A stretch of DNA of 64,000 nt from Gammaproteobacteria bacterium. Lineage in GTDB: Bacteria > Pseudomonadota > Gammaproteobacteria > Steroidobacterales > GCA-2729495. The notes under the pieces are model-generated. The model did not search any database, was not told the DNA's origin, and saw only the letters and a list, made by a program, of their open reading frames with translations. The stretch is taken from positions 2,425,001 to 2,489,000 of the forward strand of contig CP129466.1 in assembly GCA_030583605.1 (NCBI GenBank), given 5' to 3'. A program made the position numbers and the translations under genes. Of this stretch, positions 9,030 to 19,042 are shown piece by piece. Position 1 is the first letter of the stretch. Every line of letters starts with the position of its first letter.

Positions 9030-10022
9030 ATGGCGCCAGTTCCGTGGAAGTCCCTACTCGTAGCCGTGCGCGACCCGGCCGGGCACCGGCAGCTGGCAGT
9101 CCGCACGGCCGCGCGACTTGCGGCGGCAAGCCGCGCCCGCATCACGTTGTTTCACGCCTTTTCGGTGCCCCATCCTGCGCCCGAACCCCTGCCGGCCGAC
9201 CCGCAGGCGATCATCGCGGCCGTTGGCAAAGCGAAGCGGGCGCAGCTCGAGAAACTCGCGCGGCCGTTGCGCGCCAAAGGGCTGAAGGTCAGCTGTGAGG
9301 TCACCTGGGATTTTCCGCCGGCCGCAGCCATCGTACGGCGCGTGCTGAGCGACGCGCCCGACCTGGTGGTAGCCGAATCGCACCGGCATAACCGCCTGGC
9401 CCGGTGGTTTCTCGCCAGCACGGACTGGGACCTGATCCGCGAGTGCCCCTGCCCGGTGTGGTTCGTCAAGTCGGAAGGTGCGGGCAGCAGATCGCTGGTG
9501 CTTGCCGCGGTCGATCCGACGCATGCCCGCGCCAAGCCCTCCGGGCTCGACGAACGCCTGCTGCGCTCTGCCGCATCGGTGCGCGCACAGCTCGGCGGCC
9601 GGCTCGCGATGATCCATGTCGAGGACGCATTGCAGGCGCTCGCGCCGATTGTGCTGCCGGAACTGCCGCCGGCGCTCGTCGCCACCGCAACGGCCGCACG
9701 GACCGCCGCGCGGGCCAGAATCGATCGTCTCGGCGCGCGCCACGCTGTTGCCGCCGGTGACCGCATCGTGCGCGCGGGTATGCCGGCCCGGGTGATCGCG
9801 GCATGCGTGCGGCAACTCGGCGCCAGTCTGCTGGTGATGGGCGCGGTTTCGCGCAGCGGACTCGATCAGGTGTTCATCGGCCATACCGCCGAAGCGGTGA
9901 TCGACGAGGTCGACTGTGACCTGCTCATCGTCAAGCCGCGCGGTTTCCGGACGACGCTGCCGCGTCGACGCCCGCGACTGCTCACTGCACCGGGACCATC
10001 GTCGCGATCGCGAAAAAAGTGA
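9030..10022 (+). CDS. Tandem-domain universal stress protein (UspE-like)
   Basis: A 330-residue cytoplasmic protein with two UspA-type domains. The second ends with GASLLVMGAVSRSGL, FIGHTAEAVIDEVDCDLLIVKP, the typical C-terminal block of UspE-type proteins. These proteins support survival under stress and growth arrest; nucleotide binding is variable, and the G-2X-G-9X-G pattern is only partly visible. The ATG at 9030 is preceded by GGCGGAG; a TTG 18 bases further upstream is possible. It begins 21 bp after the TonB-receptor stop, so the two may be co-transcribed. Confidence 0.85.
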   Translation: MAPVPWKSLLVAVRDPAGHRQLAVRTAARLAAASRARITLFHAFSVPHPAPEPLPADPQAIIAAVGKAKRAQLEKLARPLRAKGLKVSCEVTWDFPPAAAIVRRVLSDAPDLVVAESHRHNRLARWFLASTDWDLIRECPCPVWFVKSEGAGSRSLVLAAVDPTHARAKPSGLDERLLRSAASVRAQLGGRLAMIHVEDALQALAPIVLPELPPALVATATAARTAARARIDRLGARHAVAAGDRIVRAGMPARVIAACVRQLGASLLVMGAVSRSGLDQVFIGHTAEAVIDEVDCDLLIVKPRGFRTTLPRRRPRLLTAPGPSSRSRKK

Positions 10023-10045
10023 ACCCGATGCGTCGGCCGTCGGCG

Positions 10046-10438
10046 TCAGAATTCGCGCCAGCGATTGTGGACGTACACGCTGTTGAACGCCCACAGGCCC
10101 ATGTTGAGCGATAGCGGAATGTGCAGCAGCCAGCCCCATTTGCGCCGCAGGAGCACACCGTAGCTGGCGATGCCCGATGCCACCGCGTAGGCGATGATGA
10201 TCGGCAACCAGTCACGGTAGTAGCCGCCGAGCAGCAGGGCCACGCCGGCCACGCTCGCCAGGACGGCCACGATGATGCCGCTGTAGCCGAGGAAGTATCC
10301 CCAGATGTACGGCAGCACGTCCGGCGACTGCTCCGCCAGCTCGTTGTTCTTGCGCTGCGCCAGCAACAGGCTCGCCGCGGTTCCGACGACGAACACGATG
10401 AAGGGCAGCACGACACTGATGACGATGAGATCGGTCAC
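10046..10438 (-). CDS. Small four-helix membrane protein of unknown function
   Basis: A 130-residue protein with four predicted membrane helices (around residues 3-25, 46-70, 72-92 and 100-120) and a basic, aromatic C-terminus ending in NRWREF. The GTG at 10438 is chosen because GGAG lies seven bases upstream and the protein then begins directly with the first helix. The longer frame upstream is rich in Arg and looks non-coding. It converges with the universal stress protein gene. No family recognised. Confidence 0.6.
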   Translation of the reverse strand: MTDLIVISVVLPFIVFVVGTAASLLLAQRKNNELAEQSPDVLPYIWGYFLGYSGIIVAVLASVAGVALLLGGYYRDWLPIIIAYAVASGIASYGVLLRRKWGWLLHIPLSLNMGLWAFNSVYVHNRWREF

Positions 10439-10774
10439 GGCTCCACTCCGGGTCCTGAATCGGCCCACCGACCGGCACGCGGCAGTCCGCGTCCGGCGGT
10501 ACACCTGCAACCAGTCTGCGCCCGGCCCCGCCTGCAGCGCATAGGCATTTATACGGGTTCGTCGCCGATTAGCGGGACGCCTGCACCTTGGTCCCGCAAG
10601 CGGAAGTGGCGCGACCCGGGTCGGGCACTGGGCCACCACTTGCGCATCCCGGACGAGGGTGAGAACGGCTCTGCCAATCGACGAAGACCCTTCATGCGGA
10701 GGATAAAGAGCCCGCTCCCATGACACCCCCGAATCGGGCGACAATCACGCCTGCACCGACGGAGAATCCTGGCA
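10439..10774. other. Intergenic region with a relic of the dispersed element
   Basis: No convincing gene. Positions 10555-10576 read GGGTTCGTCGCCGATTAGCG, close to the terminal sequence of the dispersed elements, but no matching second end or internal hairpin module follows. The right part should hold the promoter of the formaldehyde dehydrogenase gene; no clear promoter boxes are visible. Confidence 0.4.
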
Positions 10775-11884
<1,110 letters not shown>

Positions 11885-11954
11885 CCGCAGGGGCGGCGCG
11901 AGCGGCTGCCGCTGCGCCGGCTGCGGCCGAACATGCCGCGCCAGCGTTCGGATC

Positions 11955-13208
11955 TCAGGCGGCGAAGGCGCGCCGCACTTCCTCGCCGATCGCCGCCAGG
12001 CCGGCCCGCACCACCTCCGGCGGCTGTGCATAGCTGATGCGCAGGCACTCGTGCCGGTGCGGCCAGTCCGCGGCGAGGCCGGGAAAGAAGTGGTGGCCGG
12101 ACAGCACGAACGTCCCGCGCGCCTTGAGCCGCCGGTACAACTCCGCGCTCGTGATCGGCAGGCTAGGCAGCCACAGCCAGAGGAAGAACGCGCCCTCCGG
12201 CCGGTGCACCCGGTAGTCGCAGCCCTCGAGCGACGCGGCCAGCCACTCGAGCGCCTGGCGGCTGCGCTGCCGGTAGAACGGCCGGATCACCTCCTCGCTC
12301 GCCCGCACGATCTCGCCGGAGGCGATCAACTCGCGCATGAGCACGGGCCCCACGCTGCCGACCGCGAGGCTGGTGGTCGCCGTCGCCGCGCCGAGCGCCG
12401 CCACGATTTCCGGGCGTGCCACCACGATGCCGGTGCGCACGCCGGGCAATCCGAGTTTCGACAGGCTGAGACACAGGATCACGTTGTCGTCCCAGTAGGG
12501 CATGGCGTCCGTGAACACGATGCGCGGGAACGGCAGTCCGTAGGCGCTGTCGAGAATGAGCGGAACATCCCTGCCGCGCGCTACTGCCGCCAGGCGCTGC
12601 AACTCATCGTCCGTGAGCACATTGCCGGTCGGGTTCGTCGGCCGCGACACGCACACTGCGGCGATGTCGTCCGGCATGTCGATCGCGGCAAAATCCACGT
12701 GGTACTTGAACTGCCGGTCGGGCAGCCGCTCGATGGCCGGCCGCCGCGAGGTGAGGATCTCATCGGTCACGCCGAGGTCCTGGTAGCCGACGTACTCCGG
12801 CGTGAGCGGCAGCAGGATGCGCGCCGCGCGGCCGTCCGCCCGCGGCCCCGCCAGCAGGTTGAACAGGAGGAAGAACCCGCTCTGGCTGCCGGCGGTCAAC
12901 GCGACGTGCTCCGGTCCGACCGGCCAGCCATAGTTGTCGCGCAGGAGGCGGGAGAGCGCCGCGCGGAACCCCTGCTCGCCCACCGGATCGGCATAGTCGG
13001 CTACCAGCCGGCGGAAATCCCGCTCATCGGCCAGGATCCGCGCGAACTCGCGGCGGAACAGCTCGAGCATGGCCGGAATCTGTGCCGGGTTCCCGCCACC
13101 GAGCATGTTCAGCGGCTCGTCGCCGCCCAGTGCCGCACCGAGATCATCCATGAGCTCGCGCGTGCCGGTATGGCGCGTGAAACGTTCGCCGAAGCGGGAG
13201 AATGTCAT
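11955..13208 (-). CDS. avtA: Valine-pyruvate aminotransferase
   Basis: A 417-residue PLP-dependent aminotransferase, the length of E. coli AvtA. Blocks MTFSRFGERFTRHTG, MLGGGNPAQIP, ALTAGSQSGFF, CVSRPTNPTGNV and CLSLSKLGLPGVRTG match AvtA closely; the Lys of LSLSKLG is the PLP Schiff-base residue. AvtA makes valine or alanine by transferring amino groups between alanine, valine and their keto acids. The ATG at 13208 is chosen because it matches the family N-terminus; a TTG nine codons upstream also keeps the frame. It stands alone between frmA (convergent) and gluQ (same strand, about 110 bp upstream). Confidence 0.93.
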   Translation of the reverse strand: MTFSRFGERFTRHTGTRELMDDLGAALGGDEPLNMLGGGNPAQIPAMLELFRREFARILADERDFRRLVADYADPVGEQGFRAALSRLLRDNYGWPVGPEHVALTAGSQSGFFLLFNLLAGPRADGRAARILLPLTPEYVGYQDLGVTDEILTSRRPAIERLPDRQFKYHVDFAAIDMPDDIAAVCVSRPTNPTGNVLTDDELQRLAAVARGRDVPLILDSAYGLPFPRIVFTDAMPYWDDNVILCLSLSKLGLPGVRTGIVVARPEIVAALGAATATTSLAVGSVGPVLMRELIASGEIVRASEEVIRPFYRQRSRQALEWLAASLEGCDYRVHRPEGAFFLWLWLPSLPITSAELYRRLKARGTFVLSGHHFFPGLAADWPHRHECLRISYAQPPEVVRAGLAAIGEEVRRAFAA

Positions 13209-13317
13209 GGCGCGGGGCGTGGAGAAAACCTGCAACGAGCCATTCTAGCCGCAGGTTGCCTCGTCGATCGCGCATCGCGCGGCCAGCAACCGGCCTCACG
13301 GGCCGGCGACTCCCCGG

Positions 13318-14211
13318 TCACCCTGCCAGCCCCAGTCGCCGGCGAATGTCCGCGGGCGTCACCCTGGCGTCACGCAATGCGCCGAGCGTCAGGTCGCGAT
13401 CGCGTTTCGCGAGACGCCGGCCGCTCGCATCCCGGACCAGGCGATGGTGGTGGTAACGCGGCTGCGCGAGCCCGAGCACCCCCTGCAACAGGCGCTGCAC
13501 ATGCGTGGCGGCGAACAGGTCTTCGCCGCGAGAGACGAGCGTCACACCCTGCGCGTGATCGTCGAGGACCACCGCCAGGTGATAGCTCACGCCGATGTCG
13601 CGACGCCCGAGCACGATGTCGCCGAACAGCCGCGGCAGAACGCGGATCGTGCCGCGTTCACCTGCGCTGCCGCAGCCCTGCTCCTCGAAATCGAGAGTGC
13701 ACTGGCCCAGAGTCGCCTCGCAGGCCGCGGCGTCCAGCCGCCAGGCATGCACCGCGCCCGCGGCGATCCGCGCGGCACGTTCGGCCGCGGAGAGTGCACG
13801 ACAGGTTCCCGGGTACAGCGGCCCCTCCGGCCCCTGCGGCGCCTCGCCCATACGCTCGATCTCGGCTGCAATCGCGCCGCGGGTGCAGAAGCAGGGATAG
13901 GCGAGCGCACGGTCTGCGAGGTCCTGCAGGTGCTCGCGGTACAGCGCCATGCGCTCGGACTGCCGCAACACGGGGCCGTCCCAATGCAGACCGAGCCAGT
14001 CGAGATCCTCGACGATCGCCGCCTCGAAATCGGCGCGGCAGCGCACCCGATCGATATCCTCCATGCGCAGCAGGAAGCGCCCGCCCGAGGCCCGGGCAAT
14101 GTCGTGCGCGGTGATCGCCGCCAGCGCATGCCCGAGATGGAGCCTGCCCGTGGGGCTTGGCGCGAAGCGTGTCGTCTCGCCCGCGGGGCGAGCCTGCATT
14201 CCTGCGGCCAT
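13318..14211 (-). CDS. gluQ: Glutamyl-Q tRNA(Asp) synthetase
   Basis: A 297-residue protein matching the catalytic core of glutamyl-tRNA synthetase without the anticodon-binding domain, which defines GluQ (YadB). The class I signature is RFAPSPTGRLHLGHA, and the KMSKS-like loop is GRRLAKRD. The zinc-binding residues CFC at about residue 110 and YPGTC further on are present. It attaches glutamate to the queuosine base at the wobble position of tRNA(Asp). Often linked to dksA, but not here. The start at 14211 has a weak GGCGGC; a second ATG four codons in is possible. Confidence 0.93.
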   Translation of the reverse strand: MAAGMQARPAGETTRFAPSPTGRLHLGHALAAITAHDIARASGGRFLLRMEDIDRVRCRADFEAAIVEDLDWLGLHWDGPVLRQSERMALYREHLQDLADRALAYPCFCTRGAIAAEIERMGEAPQGPEGPLYPGTCRALSAAERAARIAAGAVHAWRLDAAACEATLGQCTLDFEEQGCGSAGERGTIRVLPRLFGDIVLGRRDIGVSYHLAVVLDDHAQGVTLVSRGEDLFAATHVQRLLQGVLGLAQPRYHHHRLVRDASGRRLAKRDRDLTLGALRDARVTPADIRRRLGLAG

Positions 14212-14361
14212 TGCCGCCGAGTATAACGAGCCCGCCCTGCTTACAATCCCCCCGGTCGGGGCCCGCTACCGCATTCCGAATGGCCGCCGCCGGAGAATTT
14301 TCGGCAGCGGCAATCGGCAATGCTCCCCGACCCGGCACACCGGCCACCCTGGAGACGGAAC

Positions 14362-15372
14362 ATGGAGATCGACATCATCCTCAATGAATTCGCCTCGCCG
14401 CAGGCGGCGCTCGAACTCGGCCTCATGGCCGAGCGCTACGGCGCCCGCGGCGTGTGGGCCAGCAACTACGGCTGGTCACGCGATCCGTTCCTCACGCTGT
14501 CGCTGCTCGCGCAGCAGTCAAGCCGCATCCGCCTCGGGCCGATGGCGATCAGCCCGGCGGAACTGCATCCACTGAAGATGGCGAACCTGTTGTTCTCGCT
14601 GAACGAACTCGCCCGCGGCCGGGCCATGATCATGGTGGGCGGCGGCGGCGCGGTGCTGCAATCCATCGGCAGGAAGCGCGAGCGCATGATCCGTGGCGCA
14701 CGCGAGTGCCTGGAGATCCTGAAAGGCGCCTCGCCGCACAAGACGATGAACTACAACGGCGAACTGTACAAAGTGTGGGGATACCAGCCGAAGTGGTACA
14801 CGGACACCCCGCCGCTCGTCTATTTCGGCTCCAACCACCCGCAAAGCCGCAAGCTCTCTGCCGAACTCGCCGACGGACTCATCACCAGCGACTTCGTCGT
14901 ACCGCTGGTGAAGGCGTTCGTCGACCGGACCCGCGAGGACCTGCGTGCCGCCGGCCGCAATCCGGATGCCTTCCGCATCAGCAATTTCTGGGCATGGCAC
15001 ATCAAGCAGGACGCGGCTGCTTCGATGGCCGAAGCGCGGCGCGAACTCATGCTCCGCGGCTGGCTCGGTGAGCAGTATTTCGCACCGTTCCTCGATCCCG
15101 ACGAAGTGAAACTCATGCGCTCACACGAGCGGGACTTCCTCAACGCCTTCCTGCGCGGCACCGATGTCATCGAGAACGTGCCGCCAGCGCTGGTGACCAG
15201 GATGATCCGCAATATCTCGTTTGCGGGCGGCCTCGACCAGATCGAGCCGGCAATCGAAACGCTGCGAGCCTTCGCCGCCGCCGGCCTCACCGAGATCGCA
15301 CTGCGGGTCCACGACGAACCGGCCGAAGCGATCCGCCTCATCGGCGAACGGGTGATCCCGGCGCTGCGTTGA
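14362..15372 (+). CDS. LLM-class (luciferase-like) flavin-dependent oxidoreductase, paralogue 1
   Basis: A 336-residue TIM-barrel protein of the bacterial luciferase-like group. It starts MEIDIILNEFASPQAALELG, includes IRLGPMAISPAELHPLKMAN and GRAMIMVGGGG, and ends with a helix containing HDEPAEAIRLIGERVIP. Such enzymes use reduced FMN or F420 to oxidise organic substrates; which cofactor cannot be told here. GGAGACGGA precedes the ATG. The protein at 34973-35983 is a paralogue of identical length. The surrounding catabolic-type genes suggest a role in breaking down an organic compound, but no substrate can be named. Confidence 0.85.
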   Translation: MEIDIILNEFASPQAALELGLMAERYGARGVWASNYGWSRDPFLTLSLLAQQSSRIRLGPMAISPAELHPLKMANLLFSLNELARGRAMIMVGGGGAVLQSIGRKRERMIRGARECLEILKGASPHKTMNYNGELYKVWGYQPKWYTDTPPLVYFGSNHPQSRKLSAELADGLITSDFVVPLVKAFVDRTREDLRAAGRNPDAFRISNFWAWHIKQDAAASMAEARRELMLRGWLGEQYFAPFLDPDEVKLMRSHERDFLNAFLRGTDVIENVPPALVTRMIRNISFAGGLDQIEPAIETLRAFAAAGLTEIALRVHDEPAEAIRLIGERVIPALR

Positions 15373-15379
15373 AAAAGAG

Positions 15380-15703
15380 GTTCGTCTCCCACCGACGGGC
15401 GTCGGACTCTTCCCGTCCCCGGGCCTCGCCGCCGGCTGGCCCTGCGGGTGCCCTCGCAGGCGTGCTCGCTGCGGAGTGCGCGCCACTCGACTTCCTTGTC
15501 TCGTGGGCGCGCAGCAGCGGCATCCCTGCCGCTGCCTCTGCGAGCTTAGCCTTGCTCGCTACGCCTGCTCGGCCAGCCGGCGTAACCCATAGCGACGAGC
15601 ACATGGACGTGCGAGGAGCGGCACGCGCCGGAGCCGCGACTACCGCATCAGCCACCGAAGACCCAGCGCATTCTCGCAGATCGGCGATGAACCAAAAAAA
15701 AAA
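15380..15703. repeat. Dispersed mosaic intergenic element, copy B
   Basis: Lies immediately after the LLM gene. It contains the long module (about 15406-15575, inverse orientation, with TGCCCTCGCAGG and GGCATCCCTGCCGCTGC hairpins) joined at GCCGGC to a shortened hairpin module (15575-15640, CCCATAGCGACGAGCACATG). It ends with the terminal inverted sequence CATTCTCGCAGATCGGCGAT (15669-15688) followed by ten A. The same modules occur near 31.3 and 60.1 kb. No gene in 15373-15778. Confidence 0.8.
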
Positions 15704-15778
15704 GAGACCGTTACCGAATACCATCGGTTTCGAGATACGTGCCAATGCAGCTCGAGTATCGAAGACTGTCCTCGGCAC

Positions 15779-16756
15779 TCACCGTCGCGGACCGGGAATC
15801 TCGCTCCGTGGTGGCGGGAGAATCCGGTCGATCTCGGCCATCTCCTCCGCCGAGGCGCGCCACGCGGCGGCCGCGATGTTCTGCTCGAGCTGCGCCACCG
15901 TGGTGACACCCGCGATCACGCTCGCGACGTACGGCTTTGCCACGAGCCAGCCCATCGCGATTTGCAGCAAGCTGTGGTCGAAGCGCCCGGCGAGCGCCAG
16001 GAGCTGGTCGACCTGCGCCAGCTTCTCCGGTGAGGCGAAGGCGCCCGCCGCCCACTGGCCCCACTTCGCGAGCCGGGAGTCGGCGGGAAACTCGCGGCCC
16101 GGGCGGTACTTGCCGGAGAGCAGCCCGCTCTCCAGCGGAAAGTACGGGATGACACCCAGCCCGAAGGCACGGGTCGCCGGTACGACCTCCCGCTCGAGGT
16201 CGCGACTGAGCAGGCTGTAGCGGTTCTGCACCGATACGAACCCGTTCAAATGGTGCTCACGCGCGGTCCAGTCCGCATCGGCGATCTGCCAGGCTGCGAA
16301 GTTCGAGCAGCCGAGGTAGCGCACCTTGCCCTGCCGGACCAGGTCATCGAGCGCGCGCAGCGTTTCCTCGACCGGCACGGCGTCGTCCGCGCGATGCATC
16401 TGGTAGAGATCGATGTAGTCCGTCGCAAGGCGCCTGAGACTGCCCTCCACCGCCTGCATGATCCAGCGGCGCGACCCACCCTGCCTCCAGGCCTGCTCTG
16501 CCGACATGGGGGCTGCGAACTTCGTCGCGACGATGACGTCGCGCCGCCTGGCTGCCAGCGCCCGGCCAAGGTACTCCTCCGACGTGCCGCGATTGCCGTA
16601 CACATCGGCGGTATCGAAGAAGTTTACGCCGAGCTCCAGCGCGCGATTGACGATGGCGGTGGCCTGCGTCTCGTCGTTCATCATGCCGAAGTTCATGCAG
16701 CCGAGCCCGACGACTGATACCTGCAGTCCGGACCGGCCGAGTGGCCTGTATTCCAT
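15779..16756 (-). CDS. Aldo/keto reductase
   Basis: A 325-residue (alpha/beta)8 oxidoreductase. It begins MEYRPLGRSGLQVSVVGLGC, has the catalytic Asp and Tyr in FFDTADVYG, the Lys in VATKFAAP and the His in YQMHRAD, followed by LGCSNFAAWQ and ASVIAGV for the NADPH site. It reduces an aldehyde or ketone with NADPH; the substrate is unknown. It lies about 41 bp downstream of the ThDP-enzyme gene on the same strand and is probably co-transcribed with it, which could pair a decarboxylation or ligation product with its reduction. Confidence 0.88.
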   Translation of the reverse strand: MEYRPLGRSGLQVSVVGLGCMNFGMMNDETQATAIVNRALELGVNFFDTADVYGNRGTSEEYLGRALAARRRDVIVATKFAAPMSAEQAWRQGGSRRWIMQAVEGSLRRLATDYIDLYQMHRADDAVPVEETLRALDDLVRQGKVRYLGCSNFAAWQIADADWTAREHHLNGFVSVQNRYSLLSRDLEREVVPATRAFGLGVIPYFPLESGLLSGKYRPGREFPADSRLAKWGQWAAGAFASPEKLAQVDQLLALAGRFDHSLLQIAMGWLVAKPYVASVIAGVTTVAQLEQNIAAAAWRASAEEMAEIDRILPPPRSEIPGPRR

Positions 16757-16797
16757 TTTCTGTTGCCTCGTTGGTGAGGTCGCGGCGCGGGCCGCTC

Positions 16798-18711
16798 CTA
16801 TACCTTGCGCGTCCGTTCCGCCGCGATCGAGATCGGCGGGAACCAGGTCTGCTCGGTGCGCTTCAGGTTGCGGTCGAGCTGCATGATCATCGCCTCGACC
16901 AGGAACGGCCGGCCTGCGGCGAGCGCCCGCTTCGCGCGTTGCAGGGCCTTGCGCAACTCCCCGGGCGCGGCACAGGTCGCCGCCTCGATTTCGAAGCTCT
17001 GCGCGAGCCCCGAGAAACTCACGTCAGGCCTGCCGAGAAAACCGGAGACGTCGCGCCACAGCGAGCGGGTGTCCTTGTTGCGCCAAAGCGGCGAGAGCGC
17101 CTCGATGCGGTTGCGTTCGTTGTCGTAGCTGCGATTGTTCAGGATCACGATCAGCACCGGGATGTCGTAGCGCGCCGCCGTCCACAGCGACTCGACCTGG
17201 CCGAACAGGAACGCCCCGTCGCCGACGAGGCACACCACCTCGCGGTCCGGCAGCGCGGTCTTCACGCCGATCGCTGCGCCCGCGCCCCAGCCGAGCGCGA
17301 AGCCCGTGGTCTGCCCGATCACCCGCCGCCCGTTCGGCGCGAGATTCAGCCAGAAATACGGCATCCGGTAGTCGAGTTCCGGGACCACGATGGCATCGGG
17401 TTCCAGCACGGCGTCGAGTTCGGCCGAAACCCGCTCCCAGGACATCGGGCTCGCATCCCAGTGCTCGCGCGCATCGGCCAGGCGCTTCGCCTTGTCCTTC
17501 GCCGCCGCCTCGCGCGCCGCCGCCAGGCGCGGTTCGGCGATGGAGCGCAGGCGCTCCGGCGTCGCCATGCCGCGAACCGCGTCCGTCAGTGCCACGAGAG
17601 TTTCCTTCGCCCCCGCCGCAATGGCGATATCCACCGGCTGACTGCGCGCAATCGCGTCGAGGTCCAGTCCCGCCTGGATGGTGGTCGCCGTGCGCGGCAC
17701 GGGAGCGGTAATCAAGGCAGGGTCGGGCATGGCCGCGCCGACGTTGAGGAACACGTCCTGTCCGCCGACGACGCGCGGGAAGCCGAGCCCGTAGAACCCG
17801 GCGAACAACGGGTGCGAGAACGGCACGTCGCCGAAGACGCTCATGCCCTGGGTGACCCAGGCGCCGAGCAACTCCGCGAGCTCCATGAATTCGGCGTTCG
17901 CCCCGGCGCGCGTCACGTCGCCGCCGGCGCAGAAGACCGGCTTCTTCGCCTCGATCAGGGCGCGCGCCGCCGCCTCGATCAGCTCCGGCTTCGGCCGCAG
18001 TCGCGTGTCGACCGCGAAGCGGCTTTGCGGGTAGATGATCTGCTCCACATCGGCCGCCGCGAGAATCTCGTTCGGGAAGCGGATGTGCACCGGCCCGCCC
18101 GGCGGGGTCTGCGCCACCTTGATCGCGCGGCGCGTCATCTCGCTGATCTGGGTTTCCTTGTCCACCTGCCAGCGCCACTTGGTGAACTCCCCGGTCGGCG
18201 CAATCCAGTCATCCACCTGCTCGAAACCGTCGCGGCCCGGGAACTGGCTGCTCGGTCCGTCGGAAAACACCGCGATGGCAGACCGATCCTTCCACGCGTT
18301 GTAGAGATTGTTGAGCGTGCTCGGCACCGCCACCCCGGGAACGAACAACGCCGAGGTCTGCAGGCTCGCCAGCTCATAGCCGTGGGCCATGCTGGTGGCC
18401 TGCGACTCGGCCACCGCCAGGATCATGCGCAGGTCGGGACGAAGCGTGATGGCGTCGAAGAATGGCGACATGCCGGTCGCCGTGGTGCCGAACACATTGC
18501 GCACACCGCCCGCGCGCAGGGTCTCGGCGAAGATCTCGGCACCGGTGCCCCTGACGCTCAGACCTTCGGCTGGCGGCGGCATGGCCGCGCCACCCAGCTG
18601 CGCCGCAAGTGAATCGGCCGCTGTCGCCGAGAAGCCGAGCGCCGCCAGGCCGAGCGTGAACTCGCGCCGGGATATCTCACTGTCCACGAACTGCTTGAAC
18701 AAGCCACGCAT
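16798..18711 (-). CDS. Thiamine-diphosphate enzyme (acetolactate synthase/benzoylformate decarboxylase type) with Tat signal
   Basis: A 637-residue ThDP enzyme. The N-terminal Pyr domain has the conserved Glu102 in AVAESQATSMAHG; the C-terminal PP domain has GDG at 497-499 and LNN near 524-526, the ThDP/Mg site. A central domain lies between. Unusually, residues 12-38 read as a twin-arginine signal, ISRREFTLGLAALGF, then AATAADSLAAQ-type small residues, so the enzyme may be exported folded with its cofactor. The start at 18711 is preceded by GGGGG; longer frames upstream are low-quality. The reaction could be decarboxylation or carboligation of a 2-oxo acid. It leads a likely two-gene unit with the aldo/keto reductase. 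Confidence 0.82.
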   Translation of the reverse strand: MRGLFKQFVDSEISRREFTLGLAALGFSATAADSLAAQLGGAAMPPPAEGLSVRGTGAEIFAETLRAGGVRNVFGTTATGMSPFFDAITLRPDLRMILAVAESQATSMAHGYELASLQTSALFVPGVAVPSTLNNLYNAWKDRSAIAVFSDGPSSQFPGRDGFEQVDDWIAPTGEFTKWRWQVDKETQISEMTRRAIKVAQTPPGGPVHIRFPNEILAAADVEQIIYPQSRFAVDTRLRPKPELIEAAARALIEAKKPVFCAGGDVTRAGANAEFMELAELLGAWVTQGMSVFGDVPFSHPLFAGFYGLGFPRVVGGQDVFLNVGAAMPDPALITAPVPRTATTIQAGLDLDAIARSQPVDIAIAAGAKETLVALTDAVRGMATPERLRSIAEPRLAAAREAAAKDKAKRLADAREHWDASPMSWERVSAELDAVLEPDAIVVPELDYRMPYFWLNLAPNGRRVIGQTTGFALGWGAGAAIGVKTALPDREVVCLVGDGAFLFGQVESLWTAARYDIPVLIVILNNRSYDNERNRIEALSPLWRNKDTRSLWRDVSGFLGRPDVSFSGLAQSFEIEAATCAAPGELRKALQRAKRALAAGRPFLVEAMIMQLDRNLKRTEQTWFPPISIAAERTRKV

Positions 18712-19005
18712 CGATTGCCCCCGTTCCGTCCGCCCCGATGTCATGCCGCCGTGCCCGCCGTGATCCGGACGCGCGGCCCGCGCCCGTCGCATCATAGCCG
18801 CCGCGGCCGTTGGATAGTCGCCGTGGCATGGGCGGCCCCCGTCGCGCCGACCCGCCGCAGGCACCACCATGCAGACCACCGCAGCCGCAGCGCGCCGCGA
18901 TCTGGAAACTCTATGATGAATAATATCTATCTATTTGTTTATACGAATTAAAAAACACTAACTTCTTAGCGACAATCTGCCACAGTGACAGACATCGGAC
19001 AGGCC

Positions 19006-19036
19006 CGTACGATTTCGAACAAGGTCGTCCGATTTC
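19006..19036 (+). promoter_or_regulatory. Direct repeat before the TetR gene, candidate operator
   Basis: CGTACGATTTC (19006-19016) and CGTCCGATTTC (19026-19036) repeat with 20-bp spacing, two helical turns, ending six bases before the TetR start. The divergent region 18712-19042 also holds an A/T-rich patch (about 18912-18965) that probably contains promoters for the ThDP operon and the TetR-membrane protein pair. No gene is seen in it. Confidence 0.3.
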
Positions 19037-19042
19037 AACACC

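Noticed and set aside
10439..10744. An N-terminal extension of the small membrane protein
   Set aside because: Arg-rich low-quality sequence running through a repeat relic; the GTG at 10438 with GGAG fits better.
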